In this document: in pieces, positions 11,904 to 22,699 of the stretch
How positions within the stretch are numbered: position 1 is the stretch's first letter
How the letters are laid out: the number at the start of each line of letters is the position of its first letter
Source: Halichoerus grypus
Lineage: Eukaryota > Chordata > Mammalia > Carnivora > Phocidae
NCBI RefSeq assembly: GCF_964656455.1
Contig: NC_135725.1
Coordinates: 51,033,688-51,097,687, forward strand
Length of the DNA stretch: 64,000 nucleotides
Direction: 5' to 3'
The notes under the pieces: generated by a model
What the model saw: the letters and a program-made list of their open reading frames with translations, nothing else
The model's database searches: none
What the model was told of the DNA's origin: nothing
Translations under genes and position numbers: made by a program

Positions 11904-12126
11904 TATTTTTTTAAGATTTATTTATTTATTTTAGAGAGACAGAGAGAGAGGGAAAAAAAAAAAAAAAAGTGTGAGCAGAAGGGGCAGAGTGAGAAGGAGA
12001 GAGAACCCAAGCAGACTCCACGCTGAGCGCAGAGCCCAGGCGGTCTCAATCTCACAACCCTGAGATCAGGGCTTGACCTGGAACCAAGAGTCAGAGGCTT
12101 AACCAACTGTACCACCCAGGCAACCC
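11904..12126 (-). mobile_element. CAN-SINE, diverged
   Basis: Minus copy with an expanded internal GAGAG/A tract (11935-11970) and an eroded head (accacccaggcaaccctc). Imperfect target-site duplication: tctacgcaaagaaa near 11888-11901 and tctgcaaagaaa at 12127-12138. One of the older SINEs here. Confidence 0.85.
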
Positions 12127-12172
12127 TCTGCAAAGAAATTTAAAGTAATAGGAACTATATAGGAGATGTATA

Positions 12173-12351
12173 CTGTTTTAAGCTGCTATGGTTGGGATAA
12201 TCATTATGAAACAACAGAAAACTAATACATTTCACTATTTGAAAAAAAATCTTACACTAACATATTTGCAATGGGCACCCTAGTACCCAGACGGCAGACT
12301 CTTAATTTCTCACTAGAATAAACTAGTGTTCCTTAGAAAAATTACTGATTA
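12173..12351 (+). repeat. Copy B of the ~180-bp imperfect direct repeat
   Basis: Starts tgttttaagctgct and runs through aaactaatacattt, cagactcttaatttctcact, aactagtgttccttagaaaa and attactgatta, parallel to 10684-10860. It lies inside the L1, whose sequence resumes after the ferritin insertion, so it was inserted before that retrocopy. Confidence 0.5.
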
Positions 12352-13271
12352 GGCAGAGTACCTGGTGGTCCTGTAGATCTGTTTCTTGTTTCAACAGTGT
12401 TTGGACAGAACAGACCCAAGAACGCCCCTTCTACTAGCCTCTAACCATTCTCCAACCTTTCTTCCGGTTGCAAACTTCAGAGCCATCTCCTTAGTCACCC
12501 TCTTACTCCGGGACCAGTCAATACTCTATTTTGAGCTTAGCTCTTTATTACTGATCAACCATGAGTGTCCAGACATGTCAGAATTATTCCACTGAGGTGA
12601 AGGCCAACACCAACCGCCTGATCAACATGCATCTATGGGCCTCCTACACCCACCTCTCTCTTGGCTTCTATTTTGACGATGATAATGTGGCTCTGGTGGG
12701 GTGGCCCACTTCTTCTGTGAGTTAGTTGGCTGAGGAGAAGCGTGAGGACACTGAGCATCTCTTGAAGATGCAAAACCACCGCAGTGGCTACATCCACTTC
12801 CAGGACTGCAGAAGCCATCCCAAGATGAGTGGGGTAAAACTCTGGATGCCAAGGAAGCCACCCTGGCTTTGGAGAAGATCCTGAACCAGGCCCTTTTGGA
12901 TCTGCATGTCCTGGGTTCTGCTCTTGCAGATTCCCATCTCTGTGACTTCCTGGAGAATCACTTCCTAGATGAGGAGGTGAAACTCATGAAGAAGATGGGC
13001 AACCACCTGACTAAGCTCCACAGGCTGGCTGACCCCAGGCTGGGCTGGGTGAGGATCTCTTCCAAAGGCTAATTCTCAAACACAACTAGGAGCCTCTGGA
13101 GCCCAGCAGTCTTTCAGGGGCCCCTCTGACATCATTCTGGTGCTAGGGCTTGTGCCTGAGCCTCTCCTGGCAGCCACTAGGCAGCTTTTTAACCACCTTG
13201 GAGCCCTCTCCCAAACCATGGACCAAATGGGGGAAAAGAAGCTTTTTGCAGCAGCAAAATAAAAAAAAAAA
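12350..13271 (+). pseudogene. FTL: Processed pseudogene of ferritin light chain
   Basis: This is an intronless, poly(A)-tailed copy of a whole ferritin L-chain mRNA. The parent product is the iron-storage subunit of the cytosolic 24-mer shell. The 5' UTR begins near 12353, the former start codon is at 12561 and the former stop near 13087 (aaacacaactag); the 3' UTR and an A-run at 13261-13276 follow. Recognisable coding parts include [41 protein letters not shown] and [12 protein letters not shown]. It is dead: a one-base loss then a four-base gain near 12700-12727 put a stop at codon 55. Further one-base losses occur near 12815 and 13035. Exact target-site duplication aaaaattactgat at 12337-12349 and 13272-13284 shows L1-mediated insertion into an old L1. 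Similarity favours L over H chain (family knowledge). Confidence 0.95.
12383..12413 (+). promoter_or_regulatory. Relic iron-responsive element hairpin
   Basis: Inside the ferritin retrocopy. The apical loop CAGTGT (12395-12400) sits between the upper-stem arms TTCAA (12390-12394) and TTGGA (12401-12405), with lower-stem remnants cttg and cagaac. In active ferritin IREs an unpaired C lies five bases before the loop; here that position (12389) is T. In the parent mRNA the hairpin binds IRP1/IRP2 and represses translation when iron is low. The copy has no known transcript. Confidence 0.85.
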
Positions 13272-14639
13272 AAAAATTACTGATCATAACTCTGGGAAAA
13301 GCAAACATATATGTGTGACTATAGCTATTTTCCTTAAACTTTCTTTAAAGGTAATGACAGTTTAAATTAAAAATGTTACCTATGTATCATTTTGTGGGTT
13401 ATAATTTATGTAGCAATAAAACATATGATACAAAGGCAAAAGAGAAGAAATTGAAGAAATTGAAGTATAGAGTTGTAAAGGTCTTATATGTAAAGTGGTA
13501 TACTACTATTTGAAAGTAGATTGTAATAAACATGCATATTATAAATCCTATAGCAACAATTAGAAAGAATAAAACAAAGAGATACTGGAATTATTTTAAA
13601 AACATGCACAACAAGGCTGAAAAAGAGAAAACAGACACAATGACTAGATGGAAAAGTAGAATACACAAATGAAGGTAGTAGATTTAAATTCAACCATATC
13701 AATAATTACATTAAATGTAAAATGTTCCAAACACTTGTAAGAAGTAGCAAGTGTCAAAGTGAATAAAAACAAGACCTGATTGTAAATTCTCTACAAAACA
13801 ACCACTATAATCTCAAGGCAGTTTGCTAGAAAGTAAAGAATGAGAAAAGATATATTATGCTAACAATAAAGACAAAAAATCTTTAATAGCTACATATATA
13901 TATGGATATTTATATATATATGGTAAATGCATATTAGAAAGAGAAGACAAAGCAATCCCTCAAGAGGACATAGCAATTTTAAATAGATGTACACACAGTA
14001 AAAGCTTCATAATACATTCACAAACATAACTGGATATTTTATCTTACACTCTCATTAATTGTTAGAAGTAGAAAAAAAAATGTGTAACAATGTAGAATGA
14101 CACTGCAACCTACTTAACCTGACATTTATTAGAGCATACCACTCAACACAGCATAATCAATAATCTTTCCAAGTGCCCATGGAACATTCACCAAGATATG
14201 CTATATGCTGGGCAACAAAATGAGTCACAATTAAGTTAAATTGATGGAAATCAGAGAAAGTATATTCTCTGATCAAAACAGAATTAAATGAGAAATAAGT
14301 TACAAGAAGATTGACAGAAAAATCCCCCAAATATTTGAAAATTAAACAACAAACTTCTAAATAACCTATGGGTTAAAATAATCAAAGGGAAATTAGAAAA
14401 TATTTTGAACAAAATAAAAATGAAAAAGCGATGTGTCAATATTTATGGGATACAACTAAAGTAGTGCTTAGAGGAACATTGATAGTTTTAAGTATTTGGG
14501 AAAAAGATTCAAATCACTGATATAAGTTTTATTGTAAGAAACTAGAAACAAGAGAAAATTAAGCTAAAATGACTAAAAGAAAAGAACTACTAAAGATAAA
14601 AACAAAAATCAAATAGAAAATTTCATGATGGAAAGCACA

Positions 14640-14781
14640 GTGGTGGTTTCCTGGAGCTGGGGTTGAGCGGAAGAGAAATTGAGAAAGAGCCAGTGGGAAC
14701 TTGGGGCATGAAGAAATTATTCCATATCTTGATTCTGGTAGTGGTTATACAAGTGTATATATTTGTTAAAAATCATTCACT
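14640..14781 (+). mobile_element. L1 3' UTR fragment
   Basis: gtggtggtttcctggagctg, ...ttgattctggtagtggttat..., acaagtgtatatatttgtta match the 3' UTR of old placental L1s. It directly follows the ORF2 part but the intervening RT and C-terminal coding region is absent, so an internal deletion or a second copy is implied. Confidence 0.6.
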
Positions 14782-14905
14782 GGGGGCGCCTGGGTGGCTC
14801 ACTCGGTTAAGCCTGACTCTTGATCTCAGCTCACGTCTTGATCTCAGGGTTGTGAGTTCAAACCCCGAGTTGGGTCCCACATGTGGAGCCTACCTAAAGA
14901 AAAAA
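14782..14905 (+). mobile_element. Short CAN-SINE variant lacking the CT-rich 3' part
   Basis: Head gggggcgcctgggtggctca and tRNA-like part are present, but the element stops after ggagcctacctaaag with an A-run, about 120 bp against the usual 190. Near-exact target-site duplication aaaaatcattcac at 14768-14780 and aaaaatcatttca at 14904-14916. The flanking repeat means it was inserted in this short form, not deleted later. Confidence 0.85.
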
Positions 14906-14992
14906 AAATCATTTCATAGTACACATAAAATAGGTTGTTTTTTTGTTTTTGTTTTTGTTTTTGGAAGCTGTATCTTAATAAAGCTGCTTTTA

Positions 14993-15199
14993 ACTCTCTT
15001 TTTATAAAGATTTTATTTATTTATTTTAGAGAGAGCAAGCGTGAGTGGGGGAAGGGGCAGAGGGAGAGAGAAAGAATCTTAAGTGGACTCCACACCGAGC
15101 ACAGAGCCTGACCCAGGGCTCTATCTCACAACCCTGATATCATGACCTGAGCCGAAATCAAGAGTTGGTCACTTAACCAACTGAGCCACCCAGGTCCCC
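14993..15199 (-). mobile_element. CAN-SINE
   Basis: Minus copy ending ccaactgagccacccaggtc. Long target-site duplication with two mismatches: tcttaataaagctgctttta at 14973-14992 and tcttagtaaagctgattttta at 15200-15220. Confidence 0.9.
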
Positions 15200-15824
15200 T
15201 CTTAGTAAAGCTGATTTTTAAAGATTCTTAGATATTTTAGGAAATGGAACAATGACTGAATATTTGAATATTAAGGAGTTATAATATGTAAAATAATATT
15301 GTGATCATTTTTAAAATAAGAAGTCCTTATCTATTAGAAATACATATTGACATACTTGTGTATGAAATAATAGGACCACTGAGGTTTGTTTCATAAGATT
15401 GTTAGTAGTGGGGAAGTATTTGCGTGTAGAGATGAAATATAATTTGCCATGAGTTGATAACTGTTTCAGATAAGTGATGAGTATATAAGATTTTCTAATA
15501 TTATTCTCTGTACTTTTGAATTTGTTTGAAATGTTCCATAAGGAAGTATTTAAAAATATGTCTTTAATGCATATAAAATCTGGTACATTGAACAAAACTG
15601 AGGCATTTTAGTACAATTTTTTAATCAAATAATTAATGGCTCTTTTTCACCGTATTTCTCCAACTAGCTTGTTCAACCATCACATTAACAATTCTAGTGC
15701 CTTACTCTATTCTTATTAATAGGAAATCTGTAGTACCAGTAGTTTTGTGTTTTTTTTTTCCTTCTAAATAACCTTGCTTAGAGTAAGGGTTTTACAGAGG
15801 TTAAGACTCATTCATACCTTGGAC

Positions 15825-15985
15825 TAAATTCTGGCCCAACAATTATCTAGCTATATTAACCTCGAAAAGAACACCTGACTTTTCTGAGTCTGAGATTCCT
15901 CATCTATACAAAGGGCCAGTGCTAACCTTTTCTTTTTTTGCAAGTAATAAATGAGATAAACTGGCATATCTAAAGATAAGCATTA
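15825..15985 (+). repeat. MIR-like fragment
   Basis: ctggcccaacaattatctag, tctgagattcctcatctata and ...aataaatgagataaactgg keep the spacing of MIR 3' sequence. Weak similarity. Confidence 0.45.
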
Positions 15986-16973
15986 GCTACTATAATTGTT
16001 TTATGATGGCATCTTGCAACACTATTTAAAATTATCTAAACCCTTAAAACAAAGAGACTCAGTATTGATCTCTCATTTTGCTTCCAAGCCTAAACTGTTG
16101 CCATAGTTTAACCTCTTTTTATTAAACTTTGCTTTGCCATCAATAATTACACAAGAACCGCACCCCACTTCCAACCATATTCAAGTTAATGTCGACAATG
16201 GCAACATACCAATTATGGGCTCTGAGGTACATTGAAATCTATTCATATATTTGGAATACCTCATTCCCCTTCAATCTGCCCTAAAATAATTGCACTGATT
16301 TTCCCAGCTGTTTCAGAACCTTTTCTTTTTTGGCTCCCATACCATTCTTGGGATAGACCAGCACAAAGTCAGAGCAATGACAATTGGAACTCCATGACTA
16401 TTCCATTGAAAGTCAATTGAATTTCAATTTCCTTCAATGTAGAAAGCCAGGAGGAACCAATTATTGTTGTTTTAACATTGTGCAATTTTACCTCAGGCAC
16501 CACTTAGGATCCAAATGAAAACATTTCAATTCCTGCTTATTACCTTCTTCCTGATAAAACACTATTTTTCCCTGGCTCCTGAAAATAGTGCTATATCAAG
16601 GGAAACCTCTATTAAATACATTTTAGCATCTTGGCTATATTAACAACTATTAAAAAGAAAAAAGATATACAGGGACCAATTTTCCACATATAATGCTATT
16701 TGCTGTTTATTTTGCCAGCAATTTTATGTGGTGTTGCTCTTACTTCCACTTGTCACAACTTACTTGAGAACAAAGTCAGTACAATTCACTTTCTGTTTGG
16801 GACATCAATTCCCAATCTGGAAGAAATCTCATCTCCGTGCTGCGTTAGCTTGCATCTGCCACAACCACAGGATTTCTGGGAGGCTACTGGCACAACTCAC
16901 ACATTCCACTGCGAAGCTTGGCTATGGGAAGGAGTGAAAATGCTGTTCCCCTAGCAGCCATTCAGGGCCACAA

Positions 16974-17060
16974 ACTGTGAAAGCCAGAGCCACCTAACAA
17001 GCTGTGAAAATTTCAGCCACCTGAGGAGCTGTGAAAGACAAAGATGGTGCTAGCTGAAGA
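16974..17060 (+). repeat. Three imperfect ~27-bp tandem units
   Basis: Three successive units start actgtgaaagccagagccac, gctgtgaaaatttcagccac and gctgtgaaagacaaagatgg. Only three copies and diverged, so possibly an old minisatellite seed. Confidence 0.5.
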
Positions 17061-18749
17061 GACAAGAGCAGGCAGGAGTCTCCAGAGGAGCTGCAAATAT
17101 CCTAGACTCTCATGTCAGCCAAGAAACCATGCACTCTGAACTGAGTAACAAAGTCAGCAGGGACTGAAAAACAGAAGTGAAAATAAACTCAGTCATGTTA
17201 GAAAATGCCTACACAAGGGTAGGCTATCAGCCATCCTAAGCCATTATGCTGTGGGTCTGTCATATCAAAAGAACACAGACTATATATGGAGAACAAAAAG
17301 AGATTTAGCATCAAACATATCCAGGGCCCAACAATTGAGTCCATTTCCAAGCCAGACTCTTGATTCTGCAGCTCAGCATGTGAAGAGCCTAAAAAACAAA
17401 ACAAAACAAAACCAAAAACAAAAAACCCCAAAACTCTGGGGTATCCCAGGCTGCAAGGAAATGTGCTATGTCTTTTTTCTAGTCTCCTCCTGTGTTAGAG
17501 CAATAACCAGGAGTTTTTATGGGTCATTACTTCTCCTTATGTTCTGCAAAATTGACTCCATTCTGCCCAGGACACATCTGGCATGCTGCCTTTCCCTCCT
17601 AAGCCCTCTGAATACTCTTGTTTCTCTAGCCCCAGTTGGACATGAGATTGTCACAGGGATACAACTTCATCACTGTATCACCTCTCATGCTAGTATGATC
17701 CTCATGCCAGTTTTTAAGAATTTAAAGGGCAATATCAATTATCCTCTCAAAGCCATTTCACATCAATGAAGCAGCTTTAAAAATTAGACTTAAGTTCCTG
17801 TTGTCAGCTTACGTTGGGGTTATGTTAGGTCTAGGAAGCTTGTTTTAGCCCCAGTATGATTGGAAGTAAAGAATAACTTTGAACCTTGTTCTCTGGATTG
17901 GCACTGCAGAAGAGACCGAGGGCATTGCTTTGACTAATTTTCCAGAATATATCTTAAGATTTTTTAATATTCTTTTTGTCATCTATAATGGATACTGCTA
18001 GTTAAAACAGGAAGTTAAAATCTTGTAAAAATGCTTTTGGAAGTTTAGAAAGGCTTTCAACACAGGGAAGGGAGAAATGGAAATTTTGCCCTTGTAATTC
18101 TCTTTGCCTTAAGTTCTGAAGGAGGTTATCAAAATTAAGAATTATAAGAATTAACACTAGATTCTTATTAAAGAACAGATTTTTACAGAGAGTAAAGTCA
18201 TGACCCCTATGAAAATATAAAATGAGCATGTGTCTCAGATATTATTTAATTCCATCAATGAGAGAAACCAGTCATGTTATAACCAGTTCTAAGGAGGATT
18301 CAAAGAACCACACATATGTAGGCAATCAGGAATGCTAAATGAATTTGCAAATAGATGAAAAACTAGACAATTACACTCCCCGAATACAATTCATTTGCAT
18401 TGCTATGAACCAGAATCAGATGCATTGTTATTAATTTTATACAATTTACAGAGTTGTAAAATGAAAGGCAGAGATAACTTGGAAAGGTGCCCTAGACAAT
18501 GCCGAGTTTGCTACTAAAGACACTCTGCACTCTTTTGGTCCTATTTGTCACACTTTTTCCTGCCATTCTAAACAAAATGTTGAGGAGAGGTAAAGAAGGT
18601 CTTGGTTAGAACTGCTGTTTAAGAAAACCCAGAAGGCCGCCTTGCACACATCTAATTTTAAAATTAAATTATCCTGTTGTTTATTTTGTACAAATTCCAA
18701 GTACTCATCTGTAAGAAAGTTACACAGGCCATACACACGCATGACATGG

Positions 18750-19224
18750 GGCATTAATTTCCTAGCATGGCTACAACAAATTGCCACAGATAAGGTGGCT
18801 TAGAACAACAACAAAAATCTATTATCTCACAGTTCTGGAGCCAGAAAATCTGAAATCAAGGTGTTGGCAGGGTCGATTCCTTTTGGGGAGTCTGAGGGAG
18901 AATATGTGCCATGCCTCTCTCCCAGCTTCTGATTATTGCCTGTAATCCTTGGCATTTGTTCCTTGGCTTATAGACACATCACTTCAATTTCTACCTTCAT
19001 TATCATATGATGTTTTCCCTGGGTATCTGGGTCTTTGTCCAAATATCTTTCTTCTTATAAAGACACCAGTCATATTGGATTTAGGGGCCCACTCTTATCC
19101 AGTATGACTTCATCTTAACTTGATTATATCTGCAAAGACTCTACTTCCAAGTAAGGTCATATTCACAGGTTCTGGGTAGACATGAACTTTTTTTGGGGGG
19201 GGACACTATTCAACCCAGAACACA
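18750..19224 (-). mobile_element. MaLR-type solo LTR
   Basis: On the plus strand: attaatttcctagcatggct, ggtggcttagaacaacaaca, cacagttctggagcc, aaatcaaggtgttggcaggg, ttatatctgcaaagactcta and ...attcaacccagaacac. Antisense this is the LTR class with AATAAATTTCTGTTGTTTAAGCCACC near its end. The same family recurs at 46434-47091 and 59188-59603. No flanking internal viral sequence, so probably a solo LTR. Confidence 0.75.
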
Positions 19225-21268
19225 AGGCAATACTGAATATATCAAATCTAGAGGCTGTGAAGGGAACAGTGTTTCTTACCAAGAGACTGTCAGGCCACAA
19301 TGAAAGGCAGACCGTTTTTAATGGCAACAGGCTTAACCCAGAACACTCCAATTAAAGAGCAATTCTTGTTTAGAACCAGGCCTGGATCATTTCCAAAAAG
19401 CAAACCAAGCAAGTAAATGTGATACCAGACTTCAGGGCCAATGTTCCAAAGGCAGCAGTCCACTCATATTCTTCAGGATTCAGAATGAGCTTCTAATTCT
19501 AGCTTTGCAACTAATGAGCTGTGTAAACCTGAGCACATCCTCTTTCTAATTCAGCCTCACTTTCCTCTATGGCCAAAGGAGAAAAATAGACGAATATTTT
19601 TAAGGTGGCTTCCACCTATGATTTATTATTTTTTTTTATACATGCAAAATGTCCAACTTAGCTATTAGGACATGAACAAGATTGTCTTTTAAAATTGTTC
19701 AAACCTATTTCTATCTGTGCTTTCTAAAGTTAAAACAGAATTTTAGGGTTTTGTTGTTGTTGTTGTTGTCTGTGGTAGGATTCAAAACTTGGGGTCTCTT
19801 GCTCTTTTTCTCTATGTCAGAAATGGATGCACTGGTTCTACATTTCTTCTGTATGACCCTGAGCCCCTGGCCACACCTGCAGGACTCTGACTTTGCACAA
19901 CCCCAGTGGGGCATTCCCACTGCAGTCTTTGCTAGGCTCTAAGGGCTCCCCTTTATATAGATTATGTTACAGAGACTCCACTGTGTGCAGAGTTCTTGGT
20001 GTTCAGGGGCAGGGGCTGTGCATAGGTGACCGGATCAGACTGGGCACTTGACCATGCTGGTGAGGAACTAGGACTCTTTCTTGAAAATTTAGAAATGAGG
20101 CTAAGATAGGGTCACTCTAGGCTCTTCTCATAAACTGAGAAATGTAAATTGGAAAGCTATTGAGTGTATATATAAATTAATCAACAAAGATAAAAAAAAA
20201 GTAGCAGAGATATGATGGCTGCTAGTCCTTGGAATACCTAGATGCTTCCTCATATTTTTGTCCCAGGACTCTTTCTTAGACTGCTGTGAAATGGTTTTGT
20301 CATTTGCAATTTAAATAAATTTGGCTGAGACATTGTTGATTTAATACACCACTAATTAAGAAATTTTCCTTATTATGTAGATTAAATTCATTGTGAATGT
20401 CCTTTCTCAATATATATGTGAATTTAATGATCTACAACATGTAAATATTGATTTTTCAAAGAGGTTAATAAGTTTAATAATCATCTTAACAATGACCAAA
20501 ATGATTATATTACATGAGCAATTATCTAACAGAAATCATTTGAAATGAATGTGAATATGTTCTAGATAGTTTGTGCTACAGGTAATATCACTTTTTTGAA
20601 GTATTGTAAATACCTGTTGTTTAAATCTTTGGCTCCCTAAGTTACAATACGCAAACCACACTTTAGAATCCCCTTTCCAGAAACATGTGGAGGCTGTTTG
20701 ACCTGAGATTCAAGAAAGGATAATTTCCACTAGGCGGATTCCTAAAAACAGTGGCAGGCACACGTTAACTACAAGAAAGGCTGATTTTCCATAGATGCCC
20801 AGGAGCAGATCAAAGGGTCATGAAGATCTCCTTCCAGGACATCTTGGAAAAAAATAACTTAGAGACTCCAAAGGGTATTGGGTAATCAAATGGTGAAGTT
20901 AGTCTAAGAAAACTTAATTGGTTAGAATTCTGTTCTTGGCAAGGCATTATGGAAACCATTTTATGTGCAATTTGTTGAGAGCTACCATGGGGCTCAGGCC
21001 TGTGCCTAATGCTACTCTCCCACAAGATGAACCCTGAGTAGAACCCAATGCTCCTACCCAAGTTTCCTTTACCTCTAGAGAAAGTCAGGGAGCTGAAGAA
21101 GACCTACATGCCTTGCCTCAGTTTCTCAGACAGTAATTTTCCATAAGTGCTTCCTGAAATGATCAATGAGACAAGATATGCTGAACCTATCTATGTCTTA
21201 TTCTCTGTCCACAGAGCCAAATTCAAGTTCAAAAAAATTCCTAAGGTGAAAATTTTGGCACTCTGCTT
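19225..21268. other. Unique intergenic DNA with a TAAT-rich part
   Basis: No gene is seen. A MIR-like piece (ctagctttgcaactaatgag...) lies near 19500-19610, a (TTG)n run at 19747-19770, and 20280-20600 is repeat-poor and rich in TAAT/ATTA words. Confidence 0.45.
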
Positions 21269-21269
21269 T

Positions 21270-21479
21270 TTCTTTTTTTTTAAGATTGATTTATTTATTT
21301 GAGAGAGAGAGAGAGAGACTATAGGGGGAGTGGCAGAGGGAGAGAGAGAATCCTCAAGCAGACTCCCCAATGAAAGAGGAGTGTCACCGACTCAGGGCTC
21401 AATCCCAGGATCCTGAGATCATGACCTGAGCCAAAATCAAGAATCAGCTGTTCAACAGACTGAACCACCGAGGCACCCT
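21270..21479 (-). mobile_element. CAN-SINE (first of a pair)
   Basis: Minus copy with the tail at 21271-21300 and a diverged head (accaccgaggcaccct). Target-site duplication: ggcactctgctttt at 21257-21270 and ggcagtctactttt at 21480-21493. More diverged than its neighbour, hence older. Confidence 0.9.
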
Positions 21480-21495
21480 GGCAGTCTACTTTTTT

Positions 21496-21692
21496 TCTTT
21501 TTTTTAAAGATTTTATTTATTTATTTGACAGAGAGAGACACAGCGAGAGAGGGAACACAAGGGGGAGTGGGAGAGGGAAAAGCAGGCTTCCCGTGGAGCA
21601 GGGAGCCCGATGCGGGGCTCGATCCCAGGACCCTGGGATCATGACCTGAGCCGAAGGCAGACACTTAACAACTGAGCCACCCAGGCACCCCA
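21496..21692 (-). mobile_element. CAN-SINE (second of a pair, same target)
   Basis: Well preserved minus copy: tgaca-gagagagacacagcg, ggggctcgatcccagga, ctgagccacccaggcacccc. Flanked by gcagtctactttt (21481-21493) and gcagtttactttt (21694-21706). The left flank is also the right target copy of the previous SINE, so it inserted at the same site later. Confidence 0.93.
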
Positions 21693-21959
21693 AGCAGTTT
21701 ACTTTTTAAAAAAATATTTCCATGGGAAGTCTTCTGTAGATGCTAAAATATGAAATACATGTAAATAGTGCTATGATCCTGGACTGCAAGAGTTGAGTGT
21801 AGAGAAGACAGAAATTCAGGGGACCTTGCATGACCAGAAGGAAATAAAGTATTAGTTAAATATCACTAATAAATACAAAGTTGTAAACATCTTTAAGTTT
21901 CAATTTCCACAAATATATGCTGCATGTCTACTGTGCATTTATATAACAATGAACAATGG

Positions 21960-22070
21960 AAATGAACATCTATTTAGCACATATTATATGTCAGGCACTG
22001 TGTCAGGTACTTTATAGGTATCAATTCTTGAAGCCTCACACCAAACCAATCGCTGCCTCCTTTAACACTA
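21960..22070 (-). repeat. MIR fragment
   Basis: catctatttagcacatatta, tatgtcaggcactgtgtcag, gtactttataggtatcaatt match reverse-strand MIR (TTGAGCGCTTACTATGTGCCAGGCACTG). Confidence 0.65.
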
Positions 22071-22141
22071 TATTATAAGCATCCAAATGATATAACTGAT
22101 CTACCTACAGTTTCTCCAAACAAGACAGTGTATTTAGAATA

Positions 22142-22492
22142 CAGTCGACCCTTCAACAACATGAGGATTAGGGTGAACCAACCCCATGCCCCCAAAGTGG
22201 AAAATCCATGTACAACTTTTCACTCTCCAAAAACTTAACTACTAATAGCCTACGGTTGACTAGAAGCTTTAGTGATAACATAAACAGTAGAAGAACACAT
22301 ATTTTGTATGTTAGCTTTATGATATATTATATTCTTACAATCAAGTAAGCTACAGAAAATATAATGTTAATAAGAAAATCACAAGGAAGAGAAAAAAAAA
22401 TCTGCAGTACCGTATTGCATCAAAAAAAAAAAAAAAATCCATGTGTAAGTAGACCCCTGCAGTTCCAACTTGTGTAGTTCAAGGGTTAACTG
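22142..22492. mobile_element. Tigger2-like (MER28-type) DNA transposon
   Basis: Non-autonomous mariner/Tigger relic. The terminal repeats are cagtcgacccttcaacaaca and, inverted at the other end, gttcaagggttaactg, with a TA dinucleotide on each side (22140-22141 and 22493-22494). The interior keeps aacttaactactaatagcct and caagtaagctacagaaaata. About 350 bp with no transposase frame. A second, diverged copy is at 52082-52413. Confidence 0.85.
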
Positions 22493-22699
22493 TACTCCTA
22501 AATTATTTTACATCCACATTACCTTTATATGTTATGTTTTGTTTTCCTAGCTATAATGATGCTCTTACATCCAGGACACCTCCTAAAACTCACCCACTTG
22601 CATACTCAAATCAAACCCATGTCTGTTTCAGACAATGCCACAGCTAAAGGAATATGGCCCATACAGGACTAAAGCTCTCCCTAAAATTTCCTCAACCAT

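Larger units (their letters stand above)
10870..14640 (+). mobile_element. Old L1 (L1M-type), ORF1 into ORF2, interrupted
   Basis: Landmarks follow L1 order. ORF1: ttaacaacagattagacact, then ttccaaatttgatgaaaat, gaaactcttaaaagtaccca and aggaacaaaggtaagact. Inter-ORF region near 13325-13440. ORF2 endonuclease: aaccatatcaataattacat, gtgcccatggaacattcacc. Start of the RT domain: aaatatttgaaaattaaaca, gtagtgcttagaggaacatt, ending near 14620. All frames are broken by stops and indels. Two SINEs, a short LTR-like block and the ferritin pseudogene lie inside, so the L1 predates them all. The downstream RT and C-terminal parts are missing. Confidence 0.8.
15221..18749. other. Mostly unique AT-rich intergenic DNA
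   Basis: No gene is supported. It includes a MIR-like fragment (15825-15985), a small tandem repeat (16974-17060) and the longest methionine-started open frame of the window (17251-17769, 172 codons). That frame runs through an A-rich segment and shows no domain, splice context or codon signal that I trust. Confidence 0.45.

Noticed and set aside
12869..13072. 67-codon frame with clear ferritin similarity
   Set aside because: It is the C-terminal part of the frameshifted FTL retrocopy, without the N-terminal half, so it is a pseudogene fragment rather than a gene.
17251..17769. 172-codon open frame, the longest in the window
   Set aside because: It runs through an A-rich low-complexity segment, has no known domain, no plausible splice or promoter context and no sign of codon bias. 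A frame of this length is expected by chance in 64 kb, but no search was possible.
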